Assembly (NCBI GenBank): GCA_965230265.1
Contig: OZ245999.1
Coordinates: forward strand, 1,984,001-2,048,000
Direction of reading: 5' to 3'
Length of the DNA: 64,000 nucleotides
DNA from: JAJFKX01 sp965230265
GTDB lineage: Bacteria; Pseudomonadota; Gammaproteobacteria; Xanthomonadales; Wenzhouxiangellaceae
Shown here: positions 9,279-17,634 of the stretch, piece after piece
Numbering within the stretch: the stretch's first letter is position 1
Layout of the letters: every line of letters starts with the position of its first letter
Notes under the pieces: model-generated
Database searches by the model: none
The model's input: the letters and a program-made list of their open reading frames with translations, nothing else
What the model was told of the DNA's origin: nothing
Program-made: the position numbers and the translations under genes

Positions 9279-9578
9279 ATGACCAAAATACTCAACAAAA
9301 ATCAACTCAAGTATCTGCGTGGTTTGTGCCACCAACTGCAACCGGTGGTGATGGTCGCTGATAAAGGCCTTAGCGACAATGTCATGCAAGCCTTACATGA
9401 AGCACTGGAAAACCATGAGCTGATCAAAGTCAAGCTGCGTACCGAACGAGAACAACGAGCTGAGTTTATCCAGCGCATTGAAGCCGACACTGGCGCTCAG
9501 CTGGTGCAGAAAATCGGCCAGGTCGCCTGTTTTTATCTACGCCATCCGGAAGAGCCCAAACTGGCGCTACCCGCTTAG
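9279..9578 (+). CDS. yhbY: YhbY family CRM-domain RNA-binding protein
   Basis: A 99-residue protein made of a single CRM domain associated with pre-50S ribosomal particles in E. coli. LNKNQLKYLRGLCHQLQPVVMVADKGLSDNV shows the K/R-x-L-R-x-x-A/G-H-x-L pattern followed by the family's G-x-x-G-type loop (here DKGLS), and ELIKVKL follows near residue 47. It is divergently paired with rlmE, another large-subunit assembly gene, with only about 40 bases between starts, as in many gammaproteobacteria. Confidence 0.9.
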   Translation: MTKILNKNQLKYLRGLCHQLQPVVMVADKGLSDNVMQALHEALENHELIKVKLRTEREQRAEFIQRIEADTGAQLVQKIGQVACFYLRHPEEPKLALPA

Positions 9579-9591
9579 GCAAACGCTGATC

Positions 9592-9969
9592 ATGCAGTTA
9601 ACCTGGCAGCAAACCGAACACCCCAAGCATATCGATGCGGCAGATCACCTGGGGATTTTGATTGATGAGCAGCGCTATCAGTGCAGTTTACTGCTGACTG
9701 ACTCATTGTTAATCAATGACTGGCCGGTAAAAAACTGTCAACAGCTAAGCCTGGAAAGCCTGCAAGCCCTGCTTTCCGAACCACCAGAAGTGTTACTGAT
9801 CGGTACCGGTAAACAACAGGTTTTTCCAGATATGGCGTTGTTGCAAACCTTGTTTCAGCAAGGTATCGGCGTGGAGGTCATGGATACACTGGCCGCTTGC
9901 CGTACCTTTAATGTTTTACTGCATGAAGAGCGTAAGGTAGCAGCCGCTTTGATTTGGGAAAACGAATAA
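9592..9969 (+). CDS. Mth938-like domain (DUF498) protein
   Basis: A 125-residue protein of the Mth938/NDUFAF3-like fold. The core EVLLIGTGKQQVFP followed by GIGVEVMDTLAACRTFNVLLHEERKVAAALI is the family signature. In eukaryotes a relative helps complex I assembly; the bacterial role is unknown. The ATG at 9592 lies 14 bases after the yhbY stop and is preferred to an in-frame upstream extension that overlaps yhbY in another frame. It converges on nlpD. Confidence 0.8.
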   Translation: MQLTWQQTEHPKHIDAADHLGILIDEQRYQCSLLLTDSLLINDWPVKNCQQLSLESLQALLSEPPEVLLIGTGKQQVFPDMALLQTLFQQGIGVEVMDTLAACRTFNVLLHEERKVAAALIWENE

Positions 9970-10035
9970 CAGTAATCGCCTTGATCAAACACTTCACTGA
10001 AACAATGGGCCACTGATCTGAGGCCATTAGTGACA

Positions 10036-10995
10036 CTAGCGCCTGGGTAAATAGTCCTGCGGGTCTTGCGGTTTGCCCAGGCGGCGGATCTGGAAATGTA
10101 CTTCATCTTCCCCTCTTGGCGATCGGCCTAGCTCAGCAATCTTTTGACCGGCTTTTACGCTTTGCCCTTCCTGCACCACTCTCAGACGGTTATGCCCATA
10201 GGCACTGAGCAATTCGTCGTTATGCTTGATGATAATTAACTCCGCATACCCGGTTAAACCCGGGCCGCTGTAGACCACTTCACCATCTGCTGCCGCCAGT
10301 ACCGGCTGGCCTGGTGTCCCGGCAATATCCAGACCCTGACGATTGTTTTCACTGGCAATATAACCCCGGCTGACGCGCCCACCAGCCACCGGCCACATCC
10401 AATTAACACCCCGGCTATTGCGCATGCCAGCAGGAGTTGCTGCAGCGGTGCGGGTAGAGGCTGGCGGCTGTACAGTACTTGTTGGTGGCGCTGGTGTTGG
10501 CGCTGGTGCAGTGACTGTCGGTGTTGTCGCCGCAGGTCGAGGCCGGCTCTCAACCGGCCGGTTATTACCCGATGAACTGATCGGACGGGTACTGCCCACA
10601 TCGGGACGCGATACCGTACCGGCAGTGGTCGGTTGTCGAGAACCGGAAGATGAAGTGCTTGAACGGCCGGTGTTGGCTGCATAGGCACTGGTTTGCGGAG
10701 TAATACCCAGCTCCTGGCCAGGGTAAATGGTATAGGGCGCACCGATGCCATTCCAACGCGCTAAATCCTGATAATTGAGCTTATAGCGAAAAGCGATGGA
10801 ATATAAGGTGTCGCCTTTGCGCACAATGTGTTTGCCGGGTCGACTGTCTCGTAAAACAGCGCTGGATTGACTGCCAACGCTGCGATCATGAACCGGGGCC
10901 GGCCGGAACCCTCCACCACATGCAGACAACGTCAATACAATAGCCATCAGATAAACACCTCTGAGGAAGACTGTGTGCTGCGTTGTTAACTGCAT
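10036..10995 (-). CDS. nlpD: NlpD-like lipoprotein, LysM plus degenerate M23 (LytM) domain; amidase activator
   Basis: A 319-residue outer-membrane lipoprotein with signal peptide and lipobox LSAC near residue 26. It has a LysM domain (VRKGDTLYSIAFRYKLNYQ), a Ser/Pro/Thr-rich linker, and a C-terminal LytM domain. The M23 zinc site is degenerate: the usual H-x-G-x-D is RQGLD, while YGHNR and VHFQIR remain. This is the pattern of NlpD/EnvC activators that switch on AmiC-type amidases rather than cut themselves. Its ATG overlaps the yqaA stop as TAATG. The usual downstream neighbour rpoS is absent. Confidence 0.92.
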   Translation of the reverse strand: MQLTTQHTVFLRGVYLMAIVLTLSACGGGFRPAPVHDRSVGSQSSAVLRDSRPGKHIVRKGDTLYSIAFRYKLNYQDLARWNGIGAPYTIYPGQELGITPQTSAYAANTGRSSTSSSGSRQPTTAGTVSRPDVGSTRPISSSGNNRPVESRPRPAATTPTVTAPAPTPAPPTSTVQPPASTRTAAATPAGMRNSRGVNWMWPVAGGRVSRGYIASENNRQGLDIAGTPGQPVLAAADGEVVYSGPGLTGYAELIIIKHNDELLSAYGHNRLRVVQEGQSVKAGQKIAELGRSPRGEDEVHFQIRRLGKPQDPQDYLPRR

Positions 10996-11579
10996 TATCT
11001 GTTGAGTATCAGCCATGCCACGATTACCACTGCAATTGCGATTACAAACCACCCCAGCTTTGACAGCAATGGCCGAATACGTTCCGCCAGGCGCTCACCC
11101 CCCAACGCTATTAATGCTGCCACCAGAAAAAATCGCGCACCACGCCCGATTAAGCTCGCTAGCAAAAACCAGTGCAAGGGCAGCAATAGCAAACCGGCTG
11201 TTATGGTAAAAATCTTAAAGGGTATCGGTGTAAATCCGGCCAGCATTAGCACCCAGACACCATGCGACTCGAATAAGCGCTGTACCTGTTGATAGGTCGC
11301 ATCCCAGCGCGACTGACTCATCCACGCGGCCAGTGCATCGCTGCCCCACCAACCCAGCAAATAGCCCACAACCCCACCAGCAATACTGGCTAAGGTACAC
11401 AAAAATGCCAAACGCCATACCTTCTGCGGCTGCGCCAGCCCCATCGGAATTAACATCACATCAGGCGGGACAGGAAAAAAAATAGCCTCGCTGGCACTAA
11501 CCCCCACTAACCACTTGCTGGCATGTGGCCGGCCTGCCAGACGCAGTACCCAGTCATAACTGGTTTGCAGCCACTGCAT
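10995..11579 (-). CDS. YqaA-family (SNARE-associated/VTT) inner-membrane protein
   Basis: A 194-residue DedA-like membrane protein. SASEAIFFPVPPDVMLIPMG near residue 29 carries the E-x-x-x-P-x-P-x-E/D region of the VTT fold, and LAGFTPIPFKIFTI near residue 114 carries the second re-entrant motif. Relatives are thought to move or scramble lipids. It ends with a transmembrane helix. It sits between pcm and nlpD, a normal place for this gene in gammaproteobacteria, with overlapping start and stop codons on both sides. Confidence 0.88.
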   Translation of the reverse strand: MQWLQTSYDWVLRLAGRPHASKWLVGVSASEAIFFPVPPDVMLIPMGLAQPQKVWRLAFLCTLASIAGGVVGYLLGWWGSDALAAWMSQSRWDATYQQVQRLFESHGVWVLMLAGFTPIPFKIFTITAGLLLLPLHWFLLASLIGRGARFFLVAALIALGGERLAERIRPLLSKLGWFVIAIAVVIVAWLILNR

Positions 11580-12328
11580 CAGGCCAACCCATCCAATAGC
11601 GGTACAAAACTGACGGTATCCAGTATCTCTGGCTCAAACTCATCACCATTGCGGGTATAGCTGACCAGATACTGACCGCGTGCACCGGCTTTATTCACCA
11701 TTGGGTTATTGGCGGCCAGCTTATCCAATCCCATCGCCTGAATACCACTGGCATTCAAAGGTGCAATCAAGCGCGCACCTTCGCCCAGTTGCTGTAACAG
11801 CTCTTTGGGTATAACCGGACAAGCTGCAGTCAGGATGATGCCATCAAATGGTGCCTGTGCAGGCCAACCTTGCTGGCCATCGGTATAACGGGTAAAAATG
11901 TTATGAATGCCCAGTTGATGGAAGCGGCGACGAGCAACACGCAATAAGGCTTCTATGCGTTCCAGACTGAATACCCGATCACAGACCATCGCCAGCACAG
12001 CGGCCTGGTAGCCTGAACCCGTTCCCACCTCCAGCACCTTATCCAAACGTGCCTGACCATTCAGCAGCAATTGAGTCATATAGGCAACGATAAATGGCTG
12101 GGAAATAGTTTGTGACAGGCCAATGGGCAAGGCCGTATCTTCGTAGGCCCGACTGGCCAGGGCTTCATCCACAAACAAGTGTCGCGGCGTGGCGGCAATG
12201 GCCTGCAGCACCGCCTGGCTACTAATCCCCTTGCTGCGCAAACGGGTCACCAGCCGGTCACGGGCAGCCTGAGACGTCATGCCGATGCCGCGATGCTGAC
12301 CTGCAGGGTGTAGCCGATGACTGTTCAT
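11579..12328 (-). CDS. pcm: Protein-L-isoaspartate O-methyltransferase
   Basis: Methylates isoaspartyl residues so that age-damaged proteins can revert. The SAM-binding motif is VLEVGTGSGYQAAVLA, preceded by the family marker LPIGLSQTISQP and PRHLFVDEAL. It has 249 residues; the family core begins around the second methionine (MTSQAARDRLV), so the first 16 residues may be untranslated. It overlaps the next gene at the stop and follows surE by 25 bases. The surE-pcm pairing is a classical stationary-phase survival cluster. Confidence 0.95.
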   Translation of the reverse strand: MNSHRLHPAGQHRGIGMTSQAARDRLVTRLRSKGISSQAVLQAIAATPRHLFVDEALASRAYEDTALPIGLSQTISQPFIVAYMTQLLLNGQARLDKVLEVGTGSGYQAAVLAMVCDRVFSLERIEALLRVARRRFHQLGIHNIFTRYTDGQQGWPAQAPFDGIILTAACPVIPKELLQQLGEGARLIAPLNASGIQAMGLDKLAANNPMVNKAGARGQYLVSYTRNGDEFEPEILDTVSFVPLLDGLA

Positions 12329-12353
12329 AAAAAATTCTGATGATTATGAATGC

Positions 12354-13133
12354 TTATTGCGTCTTTTCAGGTTCCAGTGCGGCCACCCACTGTGCAACCT
12401 GATCCAAAGCCTGGTAACGGGTCAGATCAACATGAATCGGGGTGATCGATACGCGTTGTTCCCGGATGGCATGAAAATCAGTCCCCGGTCCGGCATCTTG
12501 TTCTTCACCTGGTGGGCCAATCCAAAACAATGGACGACCACGTGGATCAGTGATCGGAATCACCGCCTCACCACGATGCCGGTGTCCCAGACGTGTTACT
12601 TCAAAACCTTTGATCTCATCCCAGGGTAAATCAGGCACATTGATATTTAAAATAGTATCGGCAGGTAGCGGGCTGCTGCGCAGTTTTTCCATCACCATTT
12701 TGGCCGCAGTTGCTGCACTGTCGTAATGGGCCTGACGTGATCGCCGGCATAAGGAAACCGCAATGGCAGGCAAGCCCAGAAAACGACCTTCCATTGCCGC
12801 TGCAACTGTACCCGAATACAGCACGTCATCACCCAGATTGGCTTCTGCATTAATACCGGAAATCACCATGTCCGGCTCTTCATCCAGCAAACCGGTAATG
12901 GCCACATGTACAGAGTCTGTTGGCGTGCCGTGTACCGCAATCACATCTTCCTGGCGACGGCTAAAACGGATGGGCCGTTCCAGTGTCAGCGAATTGCTGG
13001 CACCGCTGTGATCACGCGCTGGCGCCACCACAGTAACCCGGGCCGATTGACGCAACGCATCAGCGAGCACATTGATTCCTGGCGCATCAATGCCATCATC
13101 ATTGCTAACCAGAATATGTATGGGATTGTTCAA
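12354..13133 (-). CDS. surE: 5'/3'-nucleotidase SurE
   Basis: Metal-dependent phosphatase acting on nucleoside monophosphates. ILVSNDDGIDAPG carries the D-D metal ligands at the N-terminus; SGASNSLTL, SGINAEANLGDDVLYSGTVAAAMEG and GTDFHAI are family hallmarks. The start is taken as TTG at 13133 because GGAG lies 6 bases upstream and the product begins MNNPIHILVSNDDG, leaving no unusual extension; a TTG five codons earlier lacks a signal. It has 259 residues and is first gene of the surE-pcm-yqaA-nlpD run. Confidence 0.95.
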   Translation of the reverse strand: MNNPIHILVSNDDGIDAPGINVLADALRQSARVTVVAPARDHSGASNSLTLERPIRFSRRQEDVIAVHGTPTDSVHVAITGLLDEEPDMVISGINAEANLGDDVLYSGTVAAAMEGRFLGLPAIAVSLCRRSRQAHYDSAATAAKMVMEKLRSSPLPADTILNINVPDLPWDEIKGFEVTRLGHRHRGEAVIPITDPRGRPLFWIGPPGEEQDAGPGTDFHAIREQRVSITPIHVDLTRYQALDQVAQWVAALEPEKTQ

Positions 13134-13291
13134 ATGTATCTCCAGCAATCAATAAAACACAGATCCACCCTGACACCGGGCGCATGATGAATCTGTGATT
13201 GCAAAACTTGCATGATACTGGAAAAGTCATCAATCTACAGCGGTTATCACAGTGGGCGATTAAGCATCCGTGAACAGAATTGGAATCAGCC

Positions 13292-13825
13292 ATGGGCAAT
13301 GACAACAAAGCAGATGATGACAGGCTGTTTCGCGACAGTATCGGCGAAGTGCGTCGCGTTACCCATGACCGTGATCTGTCACGCCCAGCACCACCCGCTC
13401 CTGTTCCCACTTTCTCAAGACAAGATGAAGCAGTGGTGGTTAGCGAACTGCTGCAGTATGACCCCGAACAGCTGGACGTAGAGTGTGGTGAAGAGCTACA
13501 GTGGGCCAAAGACGGCATACGCCCCAAAACCAGACGACGTCTGCGTCAGGGGCGCTATAGTGTTGCCGATGAACTGGATTTACACGGCCTGCGCAGTGAA
13601 CAAGCTGAGCAAGCCATTTTGGAGTTTATTGCCTGGTCTTTTGATCAGCAGCACACCTGCGTAAGAATTATTCATGGCAAGGGTTTACGTTCACGCATTC
13701 AACCCAAACTTAAAACACTGACTGCAAAATTATTACGACGCATTCCTGGTGTACTGGCCTACAGTTCCGCACGCCCTGTCGATGGCGGTACTGGTGCAGT
13801 GTATGTACTACTCAGTCGACGCTGA
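13292..13825 (+). CDS. Smr-domain protein
   Basis: A 177-residue protein with a polar N-terminal half and a C-terminal Smr domain. The domain signatures are ELDLHGLRSEQAEQAI and the HGKG loop in IIHGKGLRSRI, matching the SmrA/YfcN-type proteins that act as endonucleases on branched DNA or on mRNA at stalled ribosomes. The ATG is preferred over a TTG four codons upstream. It is divergent from surE, 160 bases away. Confidence 0.85.
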   Translation: MGNDNKADDDRLFRDSIGEVRRVTHDRDLSRPAPPAPVPTFSRQDEAVVVSELLQYDPEQLDVECGEELQWAKDGIRPKTRRRLRQGRYSVADELDLHGLRSEQAEQAILEFIAWSFDQQHTCVRIIHGKGLRSRIQPKLKTLTAKLLRRIPGVLAYSSARPVDGGTGAVYVLLSRR

Positions 13826-13863
13826 TTCAGTCCGTGCTGATATTTAATTTTAGAGAATAATCA

Positions 13864-14211
13864 ATGATCGTGGATTTTTTAACTCATCCGATTTTCGGAT
13901 TAACGCTGCTATTTTTAATGGCTTATCTGTGGCGTGAAAACCGACGGGTGTATGAATTAACGCTAGGTATTGTACGTCGTGCCTGTCAGACACAGGGCAT
14001 GCAGTTATTGGATGGCAGCATTCGCCTGCAGACTTTTCGTGTTGATTTTCGTAATCATTTTACTGTGACTCGTGCTTATCGCTTCGAATACAGCAATGAC
14101 GGCAACCAAAGACAGTTTGGCTGGATATATCTGCAAGGCGATCAGCCGCAGGATTTACACTTATTGGATGCCGAAGGCCAAACGACATACCAGCATTTAA
14201 ATAACGAATAA
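13864..14211 (+). CDS. DUF3301 membrane-anchored protein
   Basis: A 115-residue protein with one N-terminal transmembrane helix (IFGLTLLFLMAYLW) and a small soluble domain. ACQTQGMQLLDGSIRLQTFRV and YRFEYSNDGNQRQFGWIYL match DUF3301. The function of the family is unknown. It follows the Smr gene on the same strand by 38 bases, with a weak AGAG-type sequence before the ATG. Confidence 0.75.
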   Translation: MIVDFLTHPIFGLTLLFLMAYLWRENRRVYELTLGIVRRACQTQGMQLLDGSIRLQTFRVDFRNHFTVTRAYRFEYSNDGNQRQFGWIYLQGDQPQDLHLLDAEGQTTYQHLNNE

Positions 14212-14258
14212 AAAGCCTTTACCTGTCGATATTGCGGCTGTACTTAAACTATTAATCT

Positions 14259-15212
14259 TTAATCCGCAGCCAAACGAAAGCCTTCAAAACGTGTCTGCAG
14301 GCCATCATTGCCTGTCGGCAAAATTCCAACAAAACGAACATCACTGATAAAAGCAAAAGGCAATTCGATACCGCTGGCTGCAGGTATACCAGGCCCCACA
14401 AGGGCACAATCAGGTGATTGGTTGTTGGGGTCATCGCCTAAGCTCAAAAAAGTACATAAGACTTCAGCACCATTAAACATCGGGTTGGTACTGCGGGTAA
14501 TGGGTGCGCTGATCTCGAGAAACGCATTGCCGTCAGCCAAAGCTGTGTTTTGCTGAAAACCGATATCTATAATTGATGCGCTGGCACCAAGATTGGTTGG
14601 TGACGGGCGAATAAAACCATCACCAAATGCCACCGGGGCACTTTCAGCAATCACCCATGTACCCTGCAAATTGGGCAAAAACTCTAATGGCTCATCAGGG
14701 TTATTGGCCATTGCTGATACCCCAAAAAACAATGGAATAATATCGACAGCAGCAGCACCATCAATTGAGAACGTTGCTGAGTTTCGTCCAATAAAAACAA
14801 AACTGATTTCACCAACACTATCACTGACCGGGTTGGGTGCAGGCAAATCTGTCGGACAGTCCAAAATACAACCCGTATTTTCTGCACGATTGAGGCTTGC
14901 TGTTAAAACCCAGCCCGGCTCAAAACTGGAATCAATCTCTTCATTCAATGGTTCCAGCACACCGGCAAATGTTAACCACACATTGCCACCATCGCTGTCG
15001 GACCCGAAATAAGCACCACCGACCTGACCATTAACAAACTCAAGAAAAAAGCCGGTATTGGAACCATCATTGGCAAACCATGCGCCCGTTTCGGGGAATG
15101 GATTAAAAAAACTATCCACTGGTGGATCTGAATCTGGAATAATTTGCGCCATTAATTGGGCATTTAAAAGGCCGACAAAAATAATCAATAAAAATTTGGT
15201 TATGCTTTTCAT
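14259..15212 (-). CDS. Secreted hypothetical protein with GAWF-type repeat fold
   Basis: A 317-residue exported protein from the ATG at 15212, with a signal peptide (KSITKFLLIIFVGLLNAQLMA). After it comes GAWFANDGSNTGFFLEF, then GAYFGSDSDGGNVWLTFAG, a pattern found in many secreted gammaproteobacterial proteins of unknown role. Two cysteines (CILDC) lie mid-protein and two more near the end, so a disulfide is possible. The remainder is rich in Asn, Gly and Pro. Its function is not known. It shares general style with the secreted protein at 40944-41933 but no clear domain. Confidence 0.65.
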   Translation of the reverse strand: MKSITKFLLIIFVGLLNAQLMAQIIPDSDPPVDSFFNPFPETGAWFANDGSNTGFFLEFVNGQVGGAYFGSDSDGGNVWLTFAGVLEPLNEEIDSSFEPGWVLTASLNRAENTGCILDCPTDLPAPNPVSDSVGEISFVFIGRNSATFSIDGAAAVDIIPLFFGVSAMANNPDEPLEFLPNLQGTWVIAESAPVAFGDGFIRPSPTNLGASASIIDIGFQQNTALADGNAFLEISAPITRSTNPMFNGAEVLCTFLSLGDDPNNQSPDCALVGPGIPAASGIELPFAFISDVRFVGILPTGNDGLQTRFEGFRLAAD

Positions 15213-15568
15213 ACCAGTCACAGTGATCAATTACTTCAAATTATTAAATTAATAAAAATTTAATCAAAAAATATAAAACAGTCAGCGTTAATGACCGGGT
15301 AACGTTTGAATGCTTACATTGCCAAGTGAATAAAATTGAAGTCGCTTAATCAAAAGCAATGCGTTTTTAGATACGGTTGTGACGAACCATGCTTGCCTTA
15401 GGACAGTACTTTAAAAGCTTTGAGGGAGGTTATTACCTTAAGCGCCAGGCAGTTAAACGTTATTTTTTATGAGCACATAGAAAATGGCACCAATCACAAA
15501 TAACACTCAGTCTGTGGCGCGACCAAAGATGGGGCTAAATCTACTTAAACGGGGATAACCAATCTTAT
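15213..15568. other. AT-rich intergenic region, no gene seen
   Basis: About 356 bases separate the secreted protein gene from sspB, with all flanking genes on the minus strand. The first 80 bases next to the secreted gene are very AT-rich, which fits an upstream promoter region for it. No open frame, tRNA-like cloverleaf or clear terminator was recognised. Confidence 0.5.
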
Positions 15569-15991
15569 CTACTTAATAACCTGTAAATGTGAGCGGTCTT
15601 TATTATTAGAGGATGTAGATTTAGATGATGCTTGGGCTTGTTCATCAGGGTTGCTCTTTTCCACTTCATCAGCAAACATCATGCCCTGACCATTTTCGCG
15701 GGCATAAACGGCAAGGATGGCAAAAATAGGAACAAACAAACTTTGTGCAGAGCCATTAAAGCGCGCTGAACAACTAAGGTAATCGTTACCGATTTCCAGG
15801 TTTTGGACCGCTGCCGGATCAACATTCAGCACCACCTTGCCATTGCGAATGGCAGAAACCGGCACTTGAATATTGTCCACCTCAGCATTAACCAGTATGT
15901 GCGGTGTCATACCGTTATCAACAATCCATTGATGCAGTGCTCGCAATAAATAGGGCCGATTGGTCGACATATCATTGGGCTGGTCAACCAT
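15569..15991 (-). CDS. sspB: ClpXP adaptor SspB (stringent starvation protein B)
   Basis: Delivers ssrA-tagged, stalled-ribosome products to ClpXP. The N-terminal substrate-binding domain shows RPYLLRALHQWIVDNGMTPHI and LSCSARFNG. A flexible Ser/Lys-rich linker follows. The last residues, HLQVIK, correspond to the C-terminal ClpX-docking tail (LRVVK in E. coli). It has 140 residues. It lies 110 bases downstream of sspA on the same strand, the usual sspAB order. Confidence 0.93.
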   Translation of the reverse strand: MVDQPNDMSTNRPYLLRALHQWIVDNGMTPHILVNAEVDNIQVPVSAIRNGKVVLNVDPAAVQNLEIGNDYLSCSARFNGSAQSLFVPIFAILAVYARENGQGMMFADEVEKSNPDEQAQASSKSTSSNNKDRSHLQVIK

Positions 15992-16100
15992 ACTTATACC
16001 CAGTGCTGCCTTGCTAAGAGCTGATCATTAACCGCAGGCTGTGCCTTATGGCCAAACAACACCGCACCGCTGTGCCCCGTATTATGGTGTTCCAGGCGCA

Positions 16101-16727
16101 CTAGCAGTCTATCAACTGTTTTTCAGCACTGGTCAGGCTGGCGCGAAACGATGGGCGTTCAAACAAGCGTTCAGTATAGGCTTTGACGTTGGTCGCATTG
16201 CGACTGATATTGACGCCCAGCGAAGGTAGACGCCAAAAAAACGGTACCAGTGAGCAATCCACCAGGCTTAGATCTTCGTTGAGCATAAATTTGGAAATAC
16301 CGAACAAATCATCTGCCGCAGTAATGCTTTCACGCAGCTCGCGAATTAAACGTGGTGCCGGGCGCTCAGGTTTTTTGGTGTTATTGGCTTCAACAATTTC
16401 CTTGGCCAGCGAAAACCAATCGCGCTTGATGCGATAATGCGATAACCGCAAGCGGGCTCGTGAAATGGGATCAACCGGCATTAACGGTGGATGCGGATAG
16501 CGCTCGTCCAGGTATTCGCAAATCACCGAAGTGCCATACAGCACAATATCGCGATCCACCAATGTTGGCGCATCACCATAGGGTGTTAATTCGGCCATAT
16601 CATCATTGGCTTTAGGGTTATTATCGGTTTCGATAATACGCACATTGATCCCCTTCTCGGCCAGCACAAAGCGGACCCGGTGACAGTGCATACAATCGGA
16701 TAAGGTATAAAGCTGCATGGTATTCAA
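16101..16727 (-). CDS. sspA: Stringent starvation protein A (GST-fold RNA polymerase-associated protein)
   Basis: A 208-residue protein with glutathione S-transferase fold that binds RNA polymerase and modulates stress transcription. It has a thioredoxin-like N-terminal half (MQLYTLSDCMHCHRVRFVLAEKGI, then DAPTLVDRDIVLYGTSVICEYLDERYPHPPL) and an all-helical C-terminal half. The order petABC-sspA-sspB supports the identity. A short hairpin, CATGAGT-CTTAC-ACTCATG at 16759-16777, lies between petC and sspA but lacks a T tract in either direction. Confidence 0.93.
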   Translation of the reverse strand: MNTMQLYTLSDCMHCHRVRFVLAEKGINVRIIETDNNPKANDDMAELTPYGDAPTLVDRDIVLYGTSVICEYLDERYPHPPLMPVDPISRARLRLSHYRIKRDWFSLAKEIVEANNTKKPERPAPRLIRELRESITAADDLFGISKFMLNEDLSLVDCSLVPFFWRLPSLGVNISRNATNVKAYTERLFERPSFRASLTSAEKQLIDC

Positions 16728-16824
16728 AGTTACGCTCCGACACTGCGCATATGTACCGCATGAGTCTTACACTCATGTGTTGATGTGCGTTTAATATTTA
16801 ATAATTTCATTGTTCTGATCATCT

Positions 16825-17622
16825 TTAGTGAATATCCCGCCAATATTCAGCTTTCAGCATCCACGCCAAAAAGGTAAATACCACCAGGAATAAAATCACC
16901 CAAGCACCCATCTGCTGGCGTTGCAACTGTGAAGGCTCACTCAGATAAACCAAAAATGTCACTAGATCCTGCACCGTACGCCGATACTCTTCGGGCGTTT
17001 GCAAGCCGGCCTGTATCAACTCAAACTGATCTGCCGGGTCTGCGTGCGCAGCATGTCCGGCATCACCATCAGCGTGCTCCTCACCATGCCCGTCACCATT
17101 GTCTGCCAATACCTGAACGCCTTGCAGCTCCCACATAACATGCGGCATGGAAGCATTGGGGAATACGGTATTGTTCCAGCCCAAACTACGTTCGTCATCT
17201 TTATAGAACGACAGAAAATACGAATACAACCATTGATCACCACGTGCTCTGGCCACCAGCGATAAATCGGGTACATCAATACCAAACACTTCTGTGGCCA
17301 CTTCCGGATCCATCGACGAATCCATGGTTTCAATTAACTCACGACCGGCAGGCAGGAGAAACTGTTCCAACTCTTCTTCGCTGTAATCCAAATCTTTTGC
17401 CAAACGCTTGAAGCGCATATAACTGGCACTGTGACAGCCCAGGCAGTAATCGGTAAAGGTCCGTGCACCTTTTTGCAATGCAGCAATATCAAATACATTG
17501 ATATCCACATTAAACATTTGCGTGCCTTCGCCACCTGCAGCCACACTGGCTGAGCTGGTCAATGCCATACAAGCGCCCAATGTCATGCCAATTAGCAGGT
17601 TTTTCATCTTATTTCGTAACAT
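16825..17622 (-). CDS. petC: Cytochrome c1 of the bc1 complex
   Basis: Haem subunit of ubiquinol-cytochrome c reductase, with a periplasmic domain anchored by a C-terminal helix (WVILFLVVFTFLAWML). It has a signal peptide; the haem site CLGCH is at residues 60-64. The ATG at 17622 is preceded by AGGTGA five bases upstream, so it is preferred over a GTG at 17631. It has 265 residues. Odd feature: an acidic, His-rich insert (GDGHGEEHADGDAGHAAHAD, coded about 17040-17101) lies between the haem domain and the anchor. Confidence 0.94.
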   Translation of the reverse strand: MLRNKMKNLLIGMTLGACMALTSSASVAAGGEGTQMFNVDINVFDIAALQKGARTFTDYCLGCHSASYMRFKRLAKDLDYSEEELEQFLLPAGRELIETMDSSMDPEVATEVFGIDVPDLSLVARARGDQWLYSYFLSFYKDDERSLGWNNTVFPNASMPHVMWELQGVQVLADNGDGHGEEHADGDAGHAAHADPADQFELIQAGLQTPEEYRRTVQDLVTFLVYLSEPSQLQRQQMGAWVILFLVVFTFLAWMLKAEYWRDIH

Positions 17623-17634
17623 AATCTTCACCTG

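Noticed and set aside
9237..9389. N-terminal extension of rlmE by 51 codons
   Set aside because: It would run across the yhbY start and shows no resemblance to RlmE proteins; the ATG at 9236 gives the family length.
10996..11052. N-terminal extension of nlpD
   Set aside because: The ATG at 10995 gives a normal lipoprotein signal and a TAATG coupling with the upstream gene; the extension lies inside yqaA.
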